Assembly: GCA_946811185.2 (NCBI GenBank)
Contig: OX328101.1
Coordinates: forward strand, 26,334,122-26,398,121
Source: Hippopus hippopus
Taxonomy: Eukaryota; Mollusca; Bivalvia; Cardiida; Cardiidae
DNA: 64,000 bases
Direction: 5' to 3'
Shown: in pieces, positions 13,701 through 28,700 of the stretch
Layout of the letters: each line of letters begins with the position of its first letter
How positions within the stretch are numbered: position 1 is the stretch's first letter
Notes under the pieces: generated by a model
Told to the model about the DNA's origin: nothing
The model's input: the letters and a program-made list of their open reading frames with translations, nothing else
Database searches by the model: none
Position numbers and translations under genes: made by a program

Positions 13701-16700
13701 GATACTTTTACAATGTAAATGGAAACCCTTTTAATTTGAGGTGAAGGACAATTGATTCCTCCTTGGAAAAGTATCAATTTTGCAGAATGGCATGTTCAAA
13801 AATTTGATTAGTTCAAGATCTCAGATCAGTAAACCTCAGTTATCTTGATTTCTATTAAAAAACAACAAACCTGACAGACTTTGAAATATACATGCATGTA
13901 AACTAGGGTACACGTCAGCTTCGGATGTACATGTATAAATGTACTTTGGGTACAATTTTATTACACCCTTTTTACCCTCATGTCAGATTTTTTTCAGCGT
14001 AGCTGAATGATCTCACTTTTGACCTACTTTAAGTACTGGGAGGAAATGAATTGTTACTCATTTTGTGATTGGCCAAATATATGTAAACTACGCAAAAAAA
14101 TAAAGGTCACAGTAGAAATTTACTGACATTGGATAAAAGTGTTCATGACTAAAAAATCACGTAATGATCACATTTACCTATGTAATGTTGTACTTTATAG
14201 CCATGCAGATGTTAAACTCTAGCAAAACATCCATAATCTAAATCATATGGATAAACTAATAGCAATGAGTATTGGCAAATTTTCTATTTTGTTTAGTGTA
14301 AGAGATTCGGTACCCGTTTTTCCTCGCGTAAAACTGAATATGAAGTGCAACGGCAGGCTACCGCTCTATTGTCATACACGAAAACAGGTTGTAAAACGAC
14401 TTATTTTGTTTCTTGTCACAGTGAAAAAAAATGTTATGCCTTGAATTTGGTTATTTAATTCGCAACGTGAATAACTATGCCTTCCTAGGGGAACAATCGG
14501 TTTTATTGCATTGTTAGCAAAGAAACTGGGTTTCTACTAAATTACTCCTAGTAAGAGCAGGTGGGTGTGATCAAGCATTGAGAGGGGTGATAAAAGCCCG
14601 CCTTCTGATAACGACAAATTGTCGATGTTTGAAAGGTGCTTCATTTTTGTACAAAAACATGCAAATCTACTTTGTTTTCTTTTTAAAGATTTCATCGTAT
14701 GGTCTAAACAGACCATATTTAAACATGATTAATTAATAAAAAAAACCAGAACAAATGATATATTCCGAAACATTGCAGAATGTCGACACTCATTTTACCT
14801 TAAACATGAGAATTAATGTATTGCTCAATAATGCTCATTACGAGAGCTTCTTTATTCTTAAATCTTATTGAAAATTCTGCTTTCAACCATATGCAAAACA
14901 ATTTAAAAGAGGCTACTTTCAGAACTGTTTTCATCATTTCTCTTCATACTATACTACAAACGAATTTAAATATTCATATCCCAGTGCCTCTTACGCCGTC
15001 TGTCATTTTTAAAAGATATTTCTTGTTTTAAATCTGGGTTTTTATATTTTCTGTCTGGGTGATCTTTTTTTTTGTTGAAACCCGAGACTCCCGGTGAAAT
15101 TGGGAAAGTTGGGAAGCATGACATTGCTTTTCTTGTATGCATGCGACTACATGTAGGTCTTTTAACCCTAAGGCTTCTAAGCGTAACTCAAAGACCTTTT
15201 AGCTGACTGTGAAGATCAAGACCAGACTGCACAGAATGTGCAATGTGATCTTGAATCTACACTGTCTGATAAGGAGATATTCCCTCCCCCCATACCTTTG
15301 AAATAGCAAAATTTGTATCTTTAAGATCGGCTTGAAAGTTACATTTAAGTTTCATTTCTCTTATTAAGCAGTTGAAGGGTTAATGTACACAGACTGCTTT
15401 ATAAGCTTCATGGTATGACACGTCTGGATTTTTGTTAGCAGAAACTGGCTTCAGATAAATGTCCTATTATAGTCAATCATTAATCCATTTACCGAACAAT
15501 ACTGTATTTTTTTTTTACCCTGAAGAAGACGGCTTTAAAAAACACTGTGGAAAAAGTAGGAAATGCTGGTAACCAGCATTTTCTTGAATGTTTTCTGTCC
15601 TTTGAAGGCAAAATTTCATCATTTTAGCATTTTAGTGTGTCATTCTGTAAATGCTTTCAATATGGGTTTGCATGCAGTAATAGAATGTAGGCTGTTACAG
15701 TCAGAGGGATCAGCCATCACACCATGTTCGTAGTGTAAAGTAATTATTTTTCTAGCTTCAACAGTTAAACAAGGTACCAAAATAATTTATGAATCACAAG
15801 GTAGATTTTACGTCAAACAAATCATGAGTAATGTAAAGAGATACATAACAGACTTTGAAATAAAGTCTCCCATGTGTAAGAGCAAGTCTTACAAAATCAG
15901 TCTCGTTATCTTGACTTGGTAAACTTCAACCCTTTGTCTGCTGTTTATGCTCCAGTGCATTATTAGGGTTTTAGCTTTAGTGATCATGCTGTGTCTGCTA
16001 GCCACTTTTACCTTGTGTATGCTTTAGAGGCTATATTTTCAGTCTGATACTGGATACTGATGAAACCTGGTCAGAATGTTTTTCTTGATGGTATCTTGGA
16101 CAACTTTGGAAATGGGTTATATCAGGTCAACTAGGTCTACTGGTCAAATCTTTGAGAAATCTTGTGTACACTCTAAAGGCCACATTATCTGTTTGATATC
16201 CATGAAACCTGGTCAGAATGTGTGTCTTGATGATAACTTAGATGAGTTTGGAAATATGTCACATATGGTTAAAAACTGGATCACCACATCAGATTGTAGA
16301 AAAACCTTGTGCACACTCTAGAGGCCACATTTTCTGTCCAAAACATGAAAATTGGTCAGACTGTTTGTCTTGATACCTAGAAGTTTGAAAATGGGTCAGG
16401 TTGGGTCAAAAATTAGGTCACTGAGACAAAGCTTTATGTACACTTTAAATGCAACATTTACAGTCCATCACTCATGAAAGTTTATTGGAATGTTTGTTTT
16501 GTTATCTTGGAAGAGATTTCAAATGGGTCATGTTGGGTAAAAAAACCTCAGCTGAGCGACTCAGGGCCATCATGGCCCTCATGTTTTGTAGTCAGGAAAG
16601 GAAGGGTAAGATATTGTCTTTCCAATAAAACAAAACAAATGTTTTTGTATCCTTAACTAGTTGCTCAAATGAAAATAAAGGTTTTGTGTGGGTGCAAGAA

Positions 16701-19700
16701 ACAGTTCAAGCGTTTTTGTCTACAGCCTTTGGCTACCTTTTTAAGGATGTTACATGTATGTAGCTCAGTGTCTCATGGAGAATAGGGTCACAAACACCTT
16801 CATATTTTACCTATATGTAATGACTAAAAGTATTCAATGTACAATGGTTGAAGTGGTAAGTCCATGTAAAATATTCCTATAATCCTCGGTACAATTTCAT
16901 AAACATCCTGAAGAAGGCAAATGTAAGTGTTTGACTTATCATGAAAGATTACTTCTTTCCATAGTGGCTTGTTATGGGAATGTTGCAATATTCTATTAAA
17001 TCAAGAGCTCTTACAGAAGAATTTTGTGACTTTAAATTGAGTTACACTTCAAAAAACTTTGTATTGGCCTGTTTTAAACTAATTAATTTAGATCATCAGA
17101 AGCTGTCAAAACTGCATAATTGTATTTTCTTTTGCAACAAGCAATTTCTCCTTTTCTCAATTTGCCACAATGATTTTATATGTTGCCACGTAATAAATCT
17201 TAACTTGTGCTGATTATCCATATTTTAGCAAGATAACAAAGTCATCTGCTGCAAATGTGTTTCAGAAAGTGTTGAGCTTGTAGGTTAAATTTCATGTAGC
17301 TGTTTTTGTCATTGTTTTAGCTTTGATGTTTACACAGATTTCAAGGTTAAAATTAAATAAAACAAATATTGAGATACTTTCCTGAGCGACGAATTGTCAC
17401 AACTTGGACAATGCTTGATAAATAAAGCATGTAAATACTGCAAAATCTGTTTAATTTTAGAATATCTAACTCAAGTTTGAATCAGAATGGAGGTCTACCT
17501 CCATTACAAGAACAAACAGAAGAGATTGCAGATATGGGACCTGAAGAGCCACCAGTACCAAACATGGACATAGAATATCCTGTCCCTCAGGGGTCTCCCA
17601 CACATGTAGAGGGCTTCATGCCTCCACCTCAGGTTACAACACAAGAGGGTATGGAAGGTAAGGAAATGTTTATCTTTCATTGTTGATGTTCCTTGACAAA
17701 CATTGCTTGACTTTCTTCAGCTTTTAGCCTACAACCATGGAGTCACCATGATAAAGATTTGATGCCATTCATTGCCTCATAGGTATCCTGATTTTGTCTT
17801 TCAAAATTCCAATAATATGTATCATCTACCACTATTTCAAGTTTTGCCACCCCCGAAACATAAATGTCATGCTAACTAAATAGAAGAAAATTACACAAAA
17901 GGTTTTAGGTTTCTTTCCACCTTGTGTACACACTAGAGGCCATATTTTCAGTCCAATACTCATGAAAGTTTGTCAGCATGTTTGTTTTGATGATATCTAG
18001 AACGAGTTTGAAAATGGTTTATGTCGGACAAGAAACAAGGTGGTCAGGTTATATCTTTGAAAAACCTTGTGTACACCCTAGAGGCCACATTTTCTGTCCA
18101 ATACTCATGAAAGTTGATCAGAATGTGTGTCTTGCTGATGTCTCAGACTATATTGAAAAGGGCAAACATTGGTTCAAAAGGAGGTTATCTAGTAAATTCT
18201 TAGAAAAACCATGTGTACACATTAGAGGCCAAATTTTCTTTCCAACACTCATTAAGGTTTGTCAGAACATCTTTTTTGATGATATATTAGACCAGTTTGA
18301 AATTAGGTCTTGTCTGGTCAAAAACTAGGTAACCAGGTCAAACCTTCGAAAACCTTGTATACACTCCAGAGGCTACATTTTCAGTCCAATACTCATGAAA
18401 GTTAATTAGAATGCCTATCTTGATGATATCCCAGAGACCTCTGAAAAGGGGTCACATTGGGTCAAAAACTAGGTCAAACCTTTGAAAAAACCTTGTGTTT
18501 AGTGTAGGAGTCACATTTTTGTGCCATACTCATGAATGTTTGTAAGAACATTTCTCTTTATGATGTTTCAGACCAGTTTAAAAATAGGTCACATCTAGTT
18601 GAATAGTACTTTGCACTCTATAGGCCAAATTTTCAAGGTTACCAGGTCAAATCTTTGAAAACACCTTGTGTACACTTTAGAAGCCACATTTTTTGTTCAG
18701 CACTCTTACAGGTTTGTCAAAATGTTTATCTTGTTGACATCTCAGACGAGTTTGAAAAAACTAGGTCACCAGGTCAAATCAAAGAAAAATGTATAAACTC
18801 TAGTGGTCCCATTTTCTGTACAATACTCATGAAAAATGTTCAGAATGTTTATCTTGATAAAACTCTGGGCAGGTTCGATGCTTCCTGTAGAGTTAAAAAG
18901 TAGGTCACCAGGTAAATTATTATCCCCCTCCGAAGGCAGAGGGATATAGTTTTAGCGTTGTCCGTCCGTCCGTACTTCTGTCCTTGTGTCCATCCGGGAC
19001 AATAAGTCAGCCTGGTAAACAACTATGTCATCAGGTCATATGAGAGAAAAACATTGACTATACTTTGTATAATGTTCATAAATCAAAGGTACATAGGCTA
19101 AGGTGAGTAACTAAGGGCCACTTTGGCCCTCTTGTCTTTGATTAACTAACATCTTGTTTTTAATGAAAAAATCCTGGGGTTTTATTCACCTACTATTTTT
19201 AGGTTGATTTCATTTCAAAAACCCAAAACTTTGAAACATTTGTACATGTTTAAATCTTTGCCACATGTGCATGACTTTCAGATGCCTCTGCCTCAAAGTG
19301 TTTCTCAAAACACTGTGAAAAATGGATCTTTGATTGAAATGTGCTATTTTTTTTTAAAGTTTCATGAAAGGGATTAGGTTCAGTTGAAAGACATATAACC
19401 GTTTTTGTCACATTTTAAATTTGTATAATTATGAAGATTTGAAGATCTCAAGTTGAGATTTTTTCCTACTCATTTCTACCATGAAGATATACTGTTTTAG
19501 ATATCTTGCACTGATAAATTCTGTCAAAAACATGTGTATTAAAAAAAAATTAACATTTACAAATTTTTCCATGAATTATTTGCCAGGATTTAAGGTTTTA
19601 CAATGGTTGTGTATATTTATTGTGGTGGGACTTTGGCTTAAATGAATGTCCCTTGACTGTGTCTAATTATACCAAAACCTACTATGCAATTCCTGTGCAT

Positions 19701-22700
19701 TTCTATGGACACTGAAGATATATTTCACAAAAAGAAATGAAAATGAAGAAAGTTAGCAAGGAAAAAATGGTGGTGTAGGGTAATTTAGAATATATTGTGT
19801 TAAATGGAAAATCTGCTCATTACGATAAATATATGTAGAAACAAACACAACTTGACAAGTCCTTTCACAAAGAATTATTTATCATAATGTTTCTGAAATA
19901 TATAGGCTTCTTCAAACTGTCTAAATATGTCTGATTATCGGAAGGGCTTATTTTGTATGTATTGATTACTTAGCTGATTACAGTGTTATATCTGTATTGA
20001 ATATTAATCTAGTGTGGAATCTTCAATCACCTATAGAAAGAATTGATTAGTTGTGCATTGTGTAATTATTTTGATAATGTTAACCCTTATAGCACCTTTT
20101 TACAAGTGTAGTTGCCTTTGTGGCCTGCATAGATTAAAATCAGACTGCACAAAATGTGTAGTCTGATCTTTGATCTACACTGTTTATCAGCCGAGATATT
20201 CTTGACAAGTGCAACATTGAAATTGCCATAATTTGGGTCTTATTTTTAGACTGAAGAAATAATGTCTCTCAAGTTTGTTCAGGGCTGTAAGGGTTGATGT
20301 GTAGGAAAACACAACAAACAGTATTAACCCTTAGGCTGCTAAGCGCGACTCACTGACCTTTTGCGGACAGCTTAGATCAAGATCAGATTGCAAAGAACAT
20401 GCAGTCTGATCTTTTTTCTACACTGTCCGATAGGGAGATATCTTTCCTCCAAAAACACCTTTGAAATAGGAAAATTTGGTTGTTTACTATCAGCTTGAAA
20501 GGTTTATTTCTTTTACTTAGCAGGATAAGAGTTAACTGTGTGAACAGGGACACATTCATCAACATATCTAAATATTGTTTTTATTCTAAAATCCAAGACT
20601 TTGTATTTCATAGGATGAGATATTTTGTCTAATCAGCAGATCAGTAGGCTGGTCTTAGAATTATGAGTTACAATTTAAGGAAGGCTGTTTTTTCTAACAT
20701 TTTTTTTTCAGTCATGTCAGGGCAACATTACACCTCTTCATGCTTCCTCTGTCATTTTCCATCACTAACCTAGTCAGACTTAAAAACATACCTTATCTAT
20801 GGCAGTGTTCACCAACATCGTGTGCAATTTGGGACAACAAGGTTACCCATCCCACGTCTAAACAACTAGGACAAAGAAGAACACTTGATATCAAATGGTA
20901 GGGCGCAAAGTTTACGCATGAAAGATTACCATCTGGCCTTTTCATGTGTCTCATACATAGTTATGTATTCTCCCTTGCACAGTCTCTAAACATGGCTGCA
21001 AACCCATTTGCTGAGAGTAAACTGATGTAACTCAACTGGTAACAGCCTTACTAGATATTCTAGTCAAGACGGCATTGACCCAGCAAGATTTAGGCTGTTT
21101 ATCAAAACTTAACATGTCCATTTCATTAATTCAGCACTGTAAGGGTAACACTCTCAGCAACATGTTTGTATATGTATATTGACAAGTGGCTTAAGTATGA
21201 TCACCTTTGATATTGGTTCATTGTCATCCTTTCCACAAGGTCCCATAAAGTGTAGAACTTAAACAAAACAAACAAACTAAAACTTTCAGGTGAAGAGAAT
21301 GAGGATGTAGACACAGCAGCTGCTATAAGAAATATTGAGATGGAAGGTGACGGTCCTGCACTCGGACAGGCTGGTCCAGTGGACACACTTCAGGCCCTTA
21401 GAATGATGGACACAGAACCCAAACCAGGTATGCTGTCTTTGCCAATAGGAGACTTTTCACTTATAACAAAAGCGTATTAGATGCCAATGCTTCATTAGAT
21501 TGTTTTTCTCATTTTAAGTGATTAGCAAGCTTCCTACTTTTTTGTTTTGATTTTTATTGTTTTGGTGGTAGGTTAAGTTTCTGCAATACTCTTACAAGAG
21601 TTATTAATAGAAATTCTGTTAATTCTTTACCAGACAACAAAGATTTAGGATTTTCCAAATTGAAAGCATTTACAGATGACAAAGTAAACATGACTCAAAT
21701 CTGATACTTGTCGTTTGAAGGGAAGAAAACATTGTCGGAACATGGTCGAGTTTTCAAAAGCCTTTGTCCTCATGAATATTAATACACCGGATTGTTTGGT
21801 GAATGTTAACACTTTACTAGATAAGAAAATGCCGTGCTGGTCCAGTTGAAAGCAATAATTTTGCAGACATCCTATTGAATGAGACTCATATGATGGAATT
21901 ACTCTTGGGTAGGGTAGAAAACATTTTGAAAAAAGGAGAAAATGCTGGTTACCAGTATTTCTCACCCTTTCTCACAGTGTTGTCAAAAGTCTTCTTTTTT
22001 AGGGTAATTTTAACTCTAGATTGTTTGGTAAAGGGTCAATAAAGTTAAAGAGATAGGCATAGATTTATATACAACATTATGGGCTGTATTTACCAACCAA
22101 TCTAAATTGCATTCTGAGTCTAATTATCAAGAATTTTGTAAACATCAAAGGAACACACAATCTGTTTGGGGAAACCAAATATTTCATCCAGAAATTGTGT
22201 TAATTTCTAAATCTTGAATTTGACTAAGAAAGTAATTTAGAATGGTAAGTAATACCATAGCAACTGAAGTTCCATTGGTCTATCAAAGTATTACAAAATT
22301 TTCATTGCTCAATTACCAGACATTGCTACAAAAAATAGCACACTGGTACATCGCCTCTATATTGTATATGATAAGACAAGAGCACCGGAAGCAAGTGCCA
22401 AGGCTCAGCTGAGTTGCTTGATTTTCAGTAAAAATTTAATGTCAAAAAAGGGGCATAACTGTGTCAAAAATACTTTTACAGTTACCTGTCCTTGTTGTAG
22501 AGGTTCCCCTGTTGACCAATTTTGAAGTAAATGTCTTCAGTAATGACAGAAAAATTATCAGATATCAAAGTTTTGAATATATCAAAGTTTTTGGACACTG
22601 ACTCAGATGCCTCTGCCAGGGCTACAACAATACTTCAATTTTTTTTTTTTGAAAACAACTGAGCTAACAAATTGCAGATGTATTCAGAAATTATCTTTCT

Positions 22701-25700
22701 TTTGTTCTCTGACATTGGGAGGTCTCAAATGACTCTTGCAACCAAGCATTTTAAGCATGAATTTTAAAAAGCTTTCACATTTTCCAGAATGCCATGTGCT
22801 GACATCACACAAGTCATTATACCGCAGCGAGTATAACTTCGATACTTTTTTACTGAAAAAAATATTTCCTCTGTTTTATTTTATTTTTTCATCTAATCTA
22901 GTATCACGAATTTCATCTTCCATTTTGTATCTTTCCAAGTGTGTATTTATTGTTCACTGGTAAAAACTTCAGTGCGTCTTTTGATACTGAATTTGTGTGA
23001 GTTATAAGTTACAGCCAGACTATGAATTATGTTACGTCAGTACATAGTTATCTGGTAAATTTGAACGCTTTTATAGAATTCATGAGAGCAGTACCAATGC
23101 TTAGTTGCGAAAGTTGTTTAAACACTTCCATTGTCATGTCAATTCATTTCTGACCGATTTAAACTAATCACCAGGTTGTTTTGTCTGTTTTTGGTTAAAT
23201 ATTTTCTTTCAAAAGGGACACAGGTTAAACTTCCTCAAATTTGTTGCACACCTTGTGTTACTCTATAGGGGTGATTTGCAAATGTGCTGTCTTTAGTAAA
23301 CAGTGTTTGATAATCCAGCACTAAAAATTTTGGTGTTTTGTGATGGACTAATTGATCTCCAAAGGCCTGTGGTGAATACCATCCCTAATATATCAATCCG
23401 GCTGTCTTACCCAAGTATCCCATACAGAGTTTTCATGTAGTGTTTGCAGTTTTCCATTAATTTTTAGCTCTACTGGCCAAAGATTAGCAAGCCTCTGTCA
23501 TGGCCCTGTGTCTGTCATGAGTCTGTGCATGCATCTTTCAGTGCGTCTTTCCATGCCTGTATGCGTTCAGTTTCTTTGAAAAAATTTTCTTCTCTTAAAC
23601 TGCTCATAGAATTTTGATGAAACTTCACAGAAATAATCCAGCCATGTACTCTTTAGAATTTCTTCAAATGATTTGATTCCATTAAAAACTGTGGTTACCA
23701 TGGCAACAAACCTGACAAATATTGAAAATCTTCTTATCCAAAACCATAAGGACTAGGGCTAGCTTACAGGTATCTGATAAACCTTTTCCAAAATCATAGC
23801 CCTTGGGTCAAATTTGGTCCTGCCATGGGTGTCACAAGTTTTACATTGGCTTATATAGTGACTACTTTATAGATCTTATAGATCCTAACCATATAGCATT
23901 GGGCTACCAAAAATGGTAGATCTAGTAGATGCCTAGAAAGATTATTCAAATACTCTGGGGCTGAAATTTGCCTTTCTCCAGGGGTCATGTTTTATATAGG
24001 CTTATATAGTGAAAACTTCAAAAAACTTCCTGTTCCTTACCATAAAGCCTAGGGCTATCAAATTTGGCATGCAGCTTAATCTAGAAGACCTCCACCAAGA
24101 TTGTCCCAACTCTACCCTGGGGTCAAAATTTGTTCTGCCCCAGGGATCACAAATTTCACATGGGCTTATAGACTGAATTGATTGGACCTGCTTGTATTGA
24201 TTGACATCATCTTTACATTTGAAAAAAATACTCTTGTAGGAGGTAGGCTACTTCCTCCATGGAACTTCATTGCCATACAGACTAATGATTCATGTTTTAT
24301 CAGTGCCAATCATGTGCATGATAGATATATTCAAAAGGCAGTGAAGTGATACAGGGCCATCATGGCCTTCTTGTTTTGACAGGCATCTTGAATATTAAAA
24401 ATCACATCTGTACACATGCAAACTTTGAGACTGTAAGAGAGACACTGTTACAAGACAGAAACTGTAAGAGAGACACTGTTACAAGACAGAAACTGCTCAT
24501 TCTTTACCAGTTTCTTCCATTTGTAACAATGTTTTCATATGCGTTGTAAGAAGAGGCATCAGAAAGGATCAGGATAAATGGAAAAGGTAAGATATCTGGA
24601 CACATAAAGAAAGCTTGTTCTGAAAAACAGTTGCTAGCTTTAGTTTTTCCTATAGTATAGACTAACAAACTAACTCTTTTATGTTTAGGATGCAGATATA
24701 TACTGTAAAAACGTTGAAGTAAGTGTGAAAAATTTCATCCAAGTTGTGTTATTGCATATTTTTTAAATTTTTATCATCATCATAGTGCTGTTTTGTTGAT
24801 GATGTCAGTGTTGTTATTGTTGTTGTACAACTGGGAAAGATCAATTGTAAACTTTATTAAATATCTCTAATTCTTATTTATAATTATGTAGGTCAGTTGA
24901 GATTAAGGCGATGAGTACTTCATGTAACCTGGTAAAGTTCTTAAACATTTATCAGAAAAAAAGTCAGACTGGATAGAGTGTAAAATGATAAATTCTCTTT
25001 CTTTGCCTGTGTAGTAATGTAGGTTTTGCATTCTGGAAAATTAATTTATTGAAGTATTGTATATGGAAGTATTATTCATAAATTTCTTATAATACCAGAA
25101 AGGCTTCATTAAGAGTGTGTGCCTTCTAACTGTACCATTTAGCTTTGGATTACTGAATGAAATATTTGGATAAAATCAATTCAGTCAATAGGAAGCTCAA
25201 TTGTTGTATTGATTGTACTTTTTTTGTGAAGGCCAGAATATCTGACAAAAAATTGGACAGTGTAGATTCTTAATGTACACTTGATGTTTCATGTAATCTG
25301 ACCTTGAACTACATGGTCCACTTAAGACTCATTCTCACAAAACATGACCATTGGGCATATAAAAATCAGGAATTCTTTATGTCGAATTTTACTGCATTGC
25401 TTCATTTCGCCAGGTAGTTCCATGTTTAAAGCTACCGAATTTTGAATTTCACCAGCCTTGAACTTATTTTTAGGAATTTTCATCTATGTTTATGTATATA
25501 CATGCATTATCAACTCTGCATGATTTTAAGAACTACCGTTGCGCAGAATAGATGACGCTTTCCAAGCTTAATTAGCTTTGGACAGTTTTGAATGTTTTTG
25601 TTGTAATTTTGATGAAATTTCACGTCGACTGGTATATAACATGTATATGTTACCAAGAAAAATATGCACTATGCTGGGCTTGAAAAATATATTTCTATGA

Positions 25701-28700
25701 AAATGATGCAGTATATGCTTGAAAACTATTCTATTCTTTTTCATAAAATATGTCAAAGGTGAATTAATTTTAAAGAATCATATGCTTTCATACAGTAAAC
25801 ATGTTTATTCTTTGTAGCCAAAATTTTTTCATCCTCGATTGAATACTTAAAATTATATTAGAACTTTTCCCACTGTCCCGTTTATTACTAGTGATTGTCC
25901 CGTCTATTAGAGTGTCTATAAAAACCTAAATGAACGCTAATTCAGTGCAATTTACCTGAATTTGTGAGGAAATCTAACAGAGTCAACAACCAAAAACCAT
26001 TTCGACATACAGCTATGAAGAGTGAACAAGGATCATATTTGTTGACTTTAATCCTTTGTCCCGTTTATTACACTTAGAGTGTTAACGTTGGGAACATTTG
26101 TAAAAATCTTTTAATCGGTAACTTTTCATAACTTTATCTGAAACTGTGAAAATTCGACTCAGTTTAGTTATTTGTTCAAATACGATCATCACTGGATCCA
26201 CTGACATCTTTTTTCTGCATCTCTGTATCATTTCACAGCTTCACCTTTTTCCACTGCTAAAATATCATGTTTTCACCACTGTCGGACACCTTATAGTAAA
26301 TCTTTGAAGTTAATCTGCATTATCTTTATACATTTCGATTATTTTTGACGAAGGAATATTGATCATAGAGTATATGTAATATGTTGTTAATAAAAAAGAA
26401 ATACACCACTTAAATTCACCATAGACACTCCCCCTGCCCCCGCAAACATCAACAAAGGTCTGATTTATGACAATCATTTCTAAGAACTAAAGAACAAAAA
26501 ATGAATAACTACATACTTGGTATCAATTTAAATGAGCCTTGTTTGACAAAGGGGGGTTTCATGCATCTCCGTAATGTGTTAAATCAATTAAGTCATTATA
26601 TTGTATAATATTCGGATCCATAAAATCCATTTTGTCAAATCATGAGGTAGAGTGATACTTGACTGTAGAAAGTTTGCAAAAAGCAAATTGTTTCCACACT
26701 GGTCAGCCTGTGACAACTGGGCAGACTGACATGGGTCGATACTTTTAGTAAATGCATCAAACCCCTTTTCACAGAGCATGGCTAAAATATAAATTACAAC
26801 AGAATAATATGTAATATGCAGTCAATGAGACCCTTTTAGAAAGACACCATAGTTTCCGAAACGTAACCTTAGAATCAGGATAACTACGTCATAACCAGAC
26901 ACAACATTCACTGGAATCAAAGGGATTTTAACAACTGAAATACAACCAAAGATAAATAATGTTGAATTACATGATTTTGCTATCATGATTTTGACATGAT
27001 TGATGTCAAGGGCTCGTTGATTACGACTCGTTGATTACTTTTTACAAGTGTGAATCAGCTTTTTCGCTATATTTTGAAAAGGTCGAGTGTATTGACCAAC
27101 AGAATCACTTTGCACATATCCCACATGTCAGTTCTAGTCTCGAATATGCATTCATTTATATTTCATAGTTAGATGCACTCATTTTATTCGGAATCTTTGA
27201 CAAGACTCGTTGATTACTACATAATTATTACGGTTCCACTTAAGTGACTTCTTCGTCTTTTTCCCATCCTACGAGGTGCAGTGTGTTTAAAAAATGGTAA
27301 TAGTGTTAAATACAAGTCTTTAAGGGAGCTATCTGTTATATCAGATGGAACAAAATTGGATTCTTCTACCGAATCTGGGGGACTTATTGAGATTGTCCCG
27401 TTGATTACAGAGAACTGGCATCACAACTGAGTCTCGGTATCATTTTAGCGTTCCTCATATAATGTCAGATTTTTTGTTAAATGTAGCAAGGCTTCCATCG
27501 AAATTTTGCGTAAAAATGTTTTTTAACATGAAATACTTGTTTTACTTGGTGGCATTTGTCTACATCAATAATGATTAGTTCTTGGCGACATGGCGATTTC
27601 AGTGACCAAGCTACAAATAATGTGCATGGGTGTTGATTAGACGGCATCTGAAAGGGCAAAATACTTCTGAATTTTATCTTTGCATGTAGTAGTTGGTAAT
27701 TTTGCTTACCATGATCCCGTGGTGGTCACGAATCTTTTTTATTTTTCATTAAAACTATGGCGACATTGAATGGTCATGTTTTTTGAGAATGAGTCTTAAG
27801 TATCAAACATTGCTCTTGTCCTTGTTACTGTACAGTTAGTCAATACTTTACAATGATGTAGTTGGCGGATATTTTTTGACAAAATCACAACATACTTATC
27901 TACATGGGAAAAATATCTGAAGAGAGAGGGAAGAATTTTTTTGTTAATATAAACTGCAAAATATCCCATCCTTGATTTGGTATTTTGGCTACCAAAGAAT
28001 CTTAAAAAGGATCTCAATACAAGAAAATATTTTGATACCCTTGTAAATGAAATAGATATTTGAAAATAAAGATTAACTTTTGCACAGCTGTGGATAAAAA
28101 GTGTATTATTGTATAATTTAACCTATCATTTGTATTAACCATTTGCACGTTGCATGTGGGGAAAAGAAAGTTAAGGTTTAGGTCTCTGACAAAATTTCAC
28201 TTGTGATAAGTGACACAAGTTTAACTTGGATTTGGTGTTACAGGCATGTTGATTGACTATGCATGTTTTCACATTACCTTTGTATCACTCCCAAAAGCAT
28301 GATTACTTTAGATCACTGGCTTTAAATGACCAAATGACAGAAGATACTGTATTATTATGAAGTGGAAATTTTTGTGACATGGACTTTTTTGCGATTTCGA
28401 GAATTTGAAAAATTCGCAAACTTTTCTGTTTGCTTATTTTACTACAGGTATACCAACAAATAACGAGTGTCTTGAAATTGCAAACATTTCCATACGCAAA
28501 ATGTCCGTATTTGTTAATTCGCAAATTTTTCGATACGCGTATATATCCATGTACACAGTATATTGCTCTTATCATTGATGTCACACTGCCAGGGAATTAA
28601 AAAGCTTGGAAACATAATATGTTATTGCGACTTAATAGATCTGTGCAAGTTACTCTGGAAGTTGCTTTTTCAATGAACTTATAATTCTAGATGAAATAAG

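Larger units (their letters stand above)
9389..17460 (+). other. Intron 5
   Basis: 8072 bp. Repeats are at 9714-9891, 10926-11121, 15162-15383, 15480-15705 and 16008-16588. Between about 11130 and 15150 nothing is recognised apart from a weak MITE-2-like palindrome at 12495-12560. No coding exon is seen. Confidence 0.75.
17658..21289 (+). other. Intron 6
   Basis: 3632 bp, with a pearl-like family B array (17918-19135) and two consecutive MITE-2 copies (20080-20535). The stretch 19140-20070 is unassigned AT-rich DNA. Confidence 0.75.

Noticed and set aside
17978..18903. Open frames of 82-116 codons repeating ENPCVHSRGHIF-like phrases
   Set aside because: Translations of the family B tandem units; the same phrases recur at 16076, 32912 and 40316.
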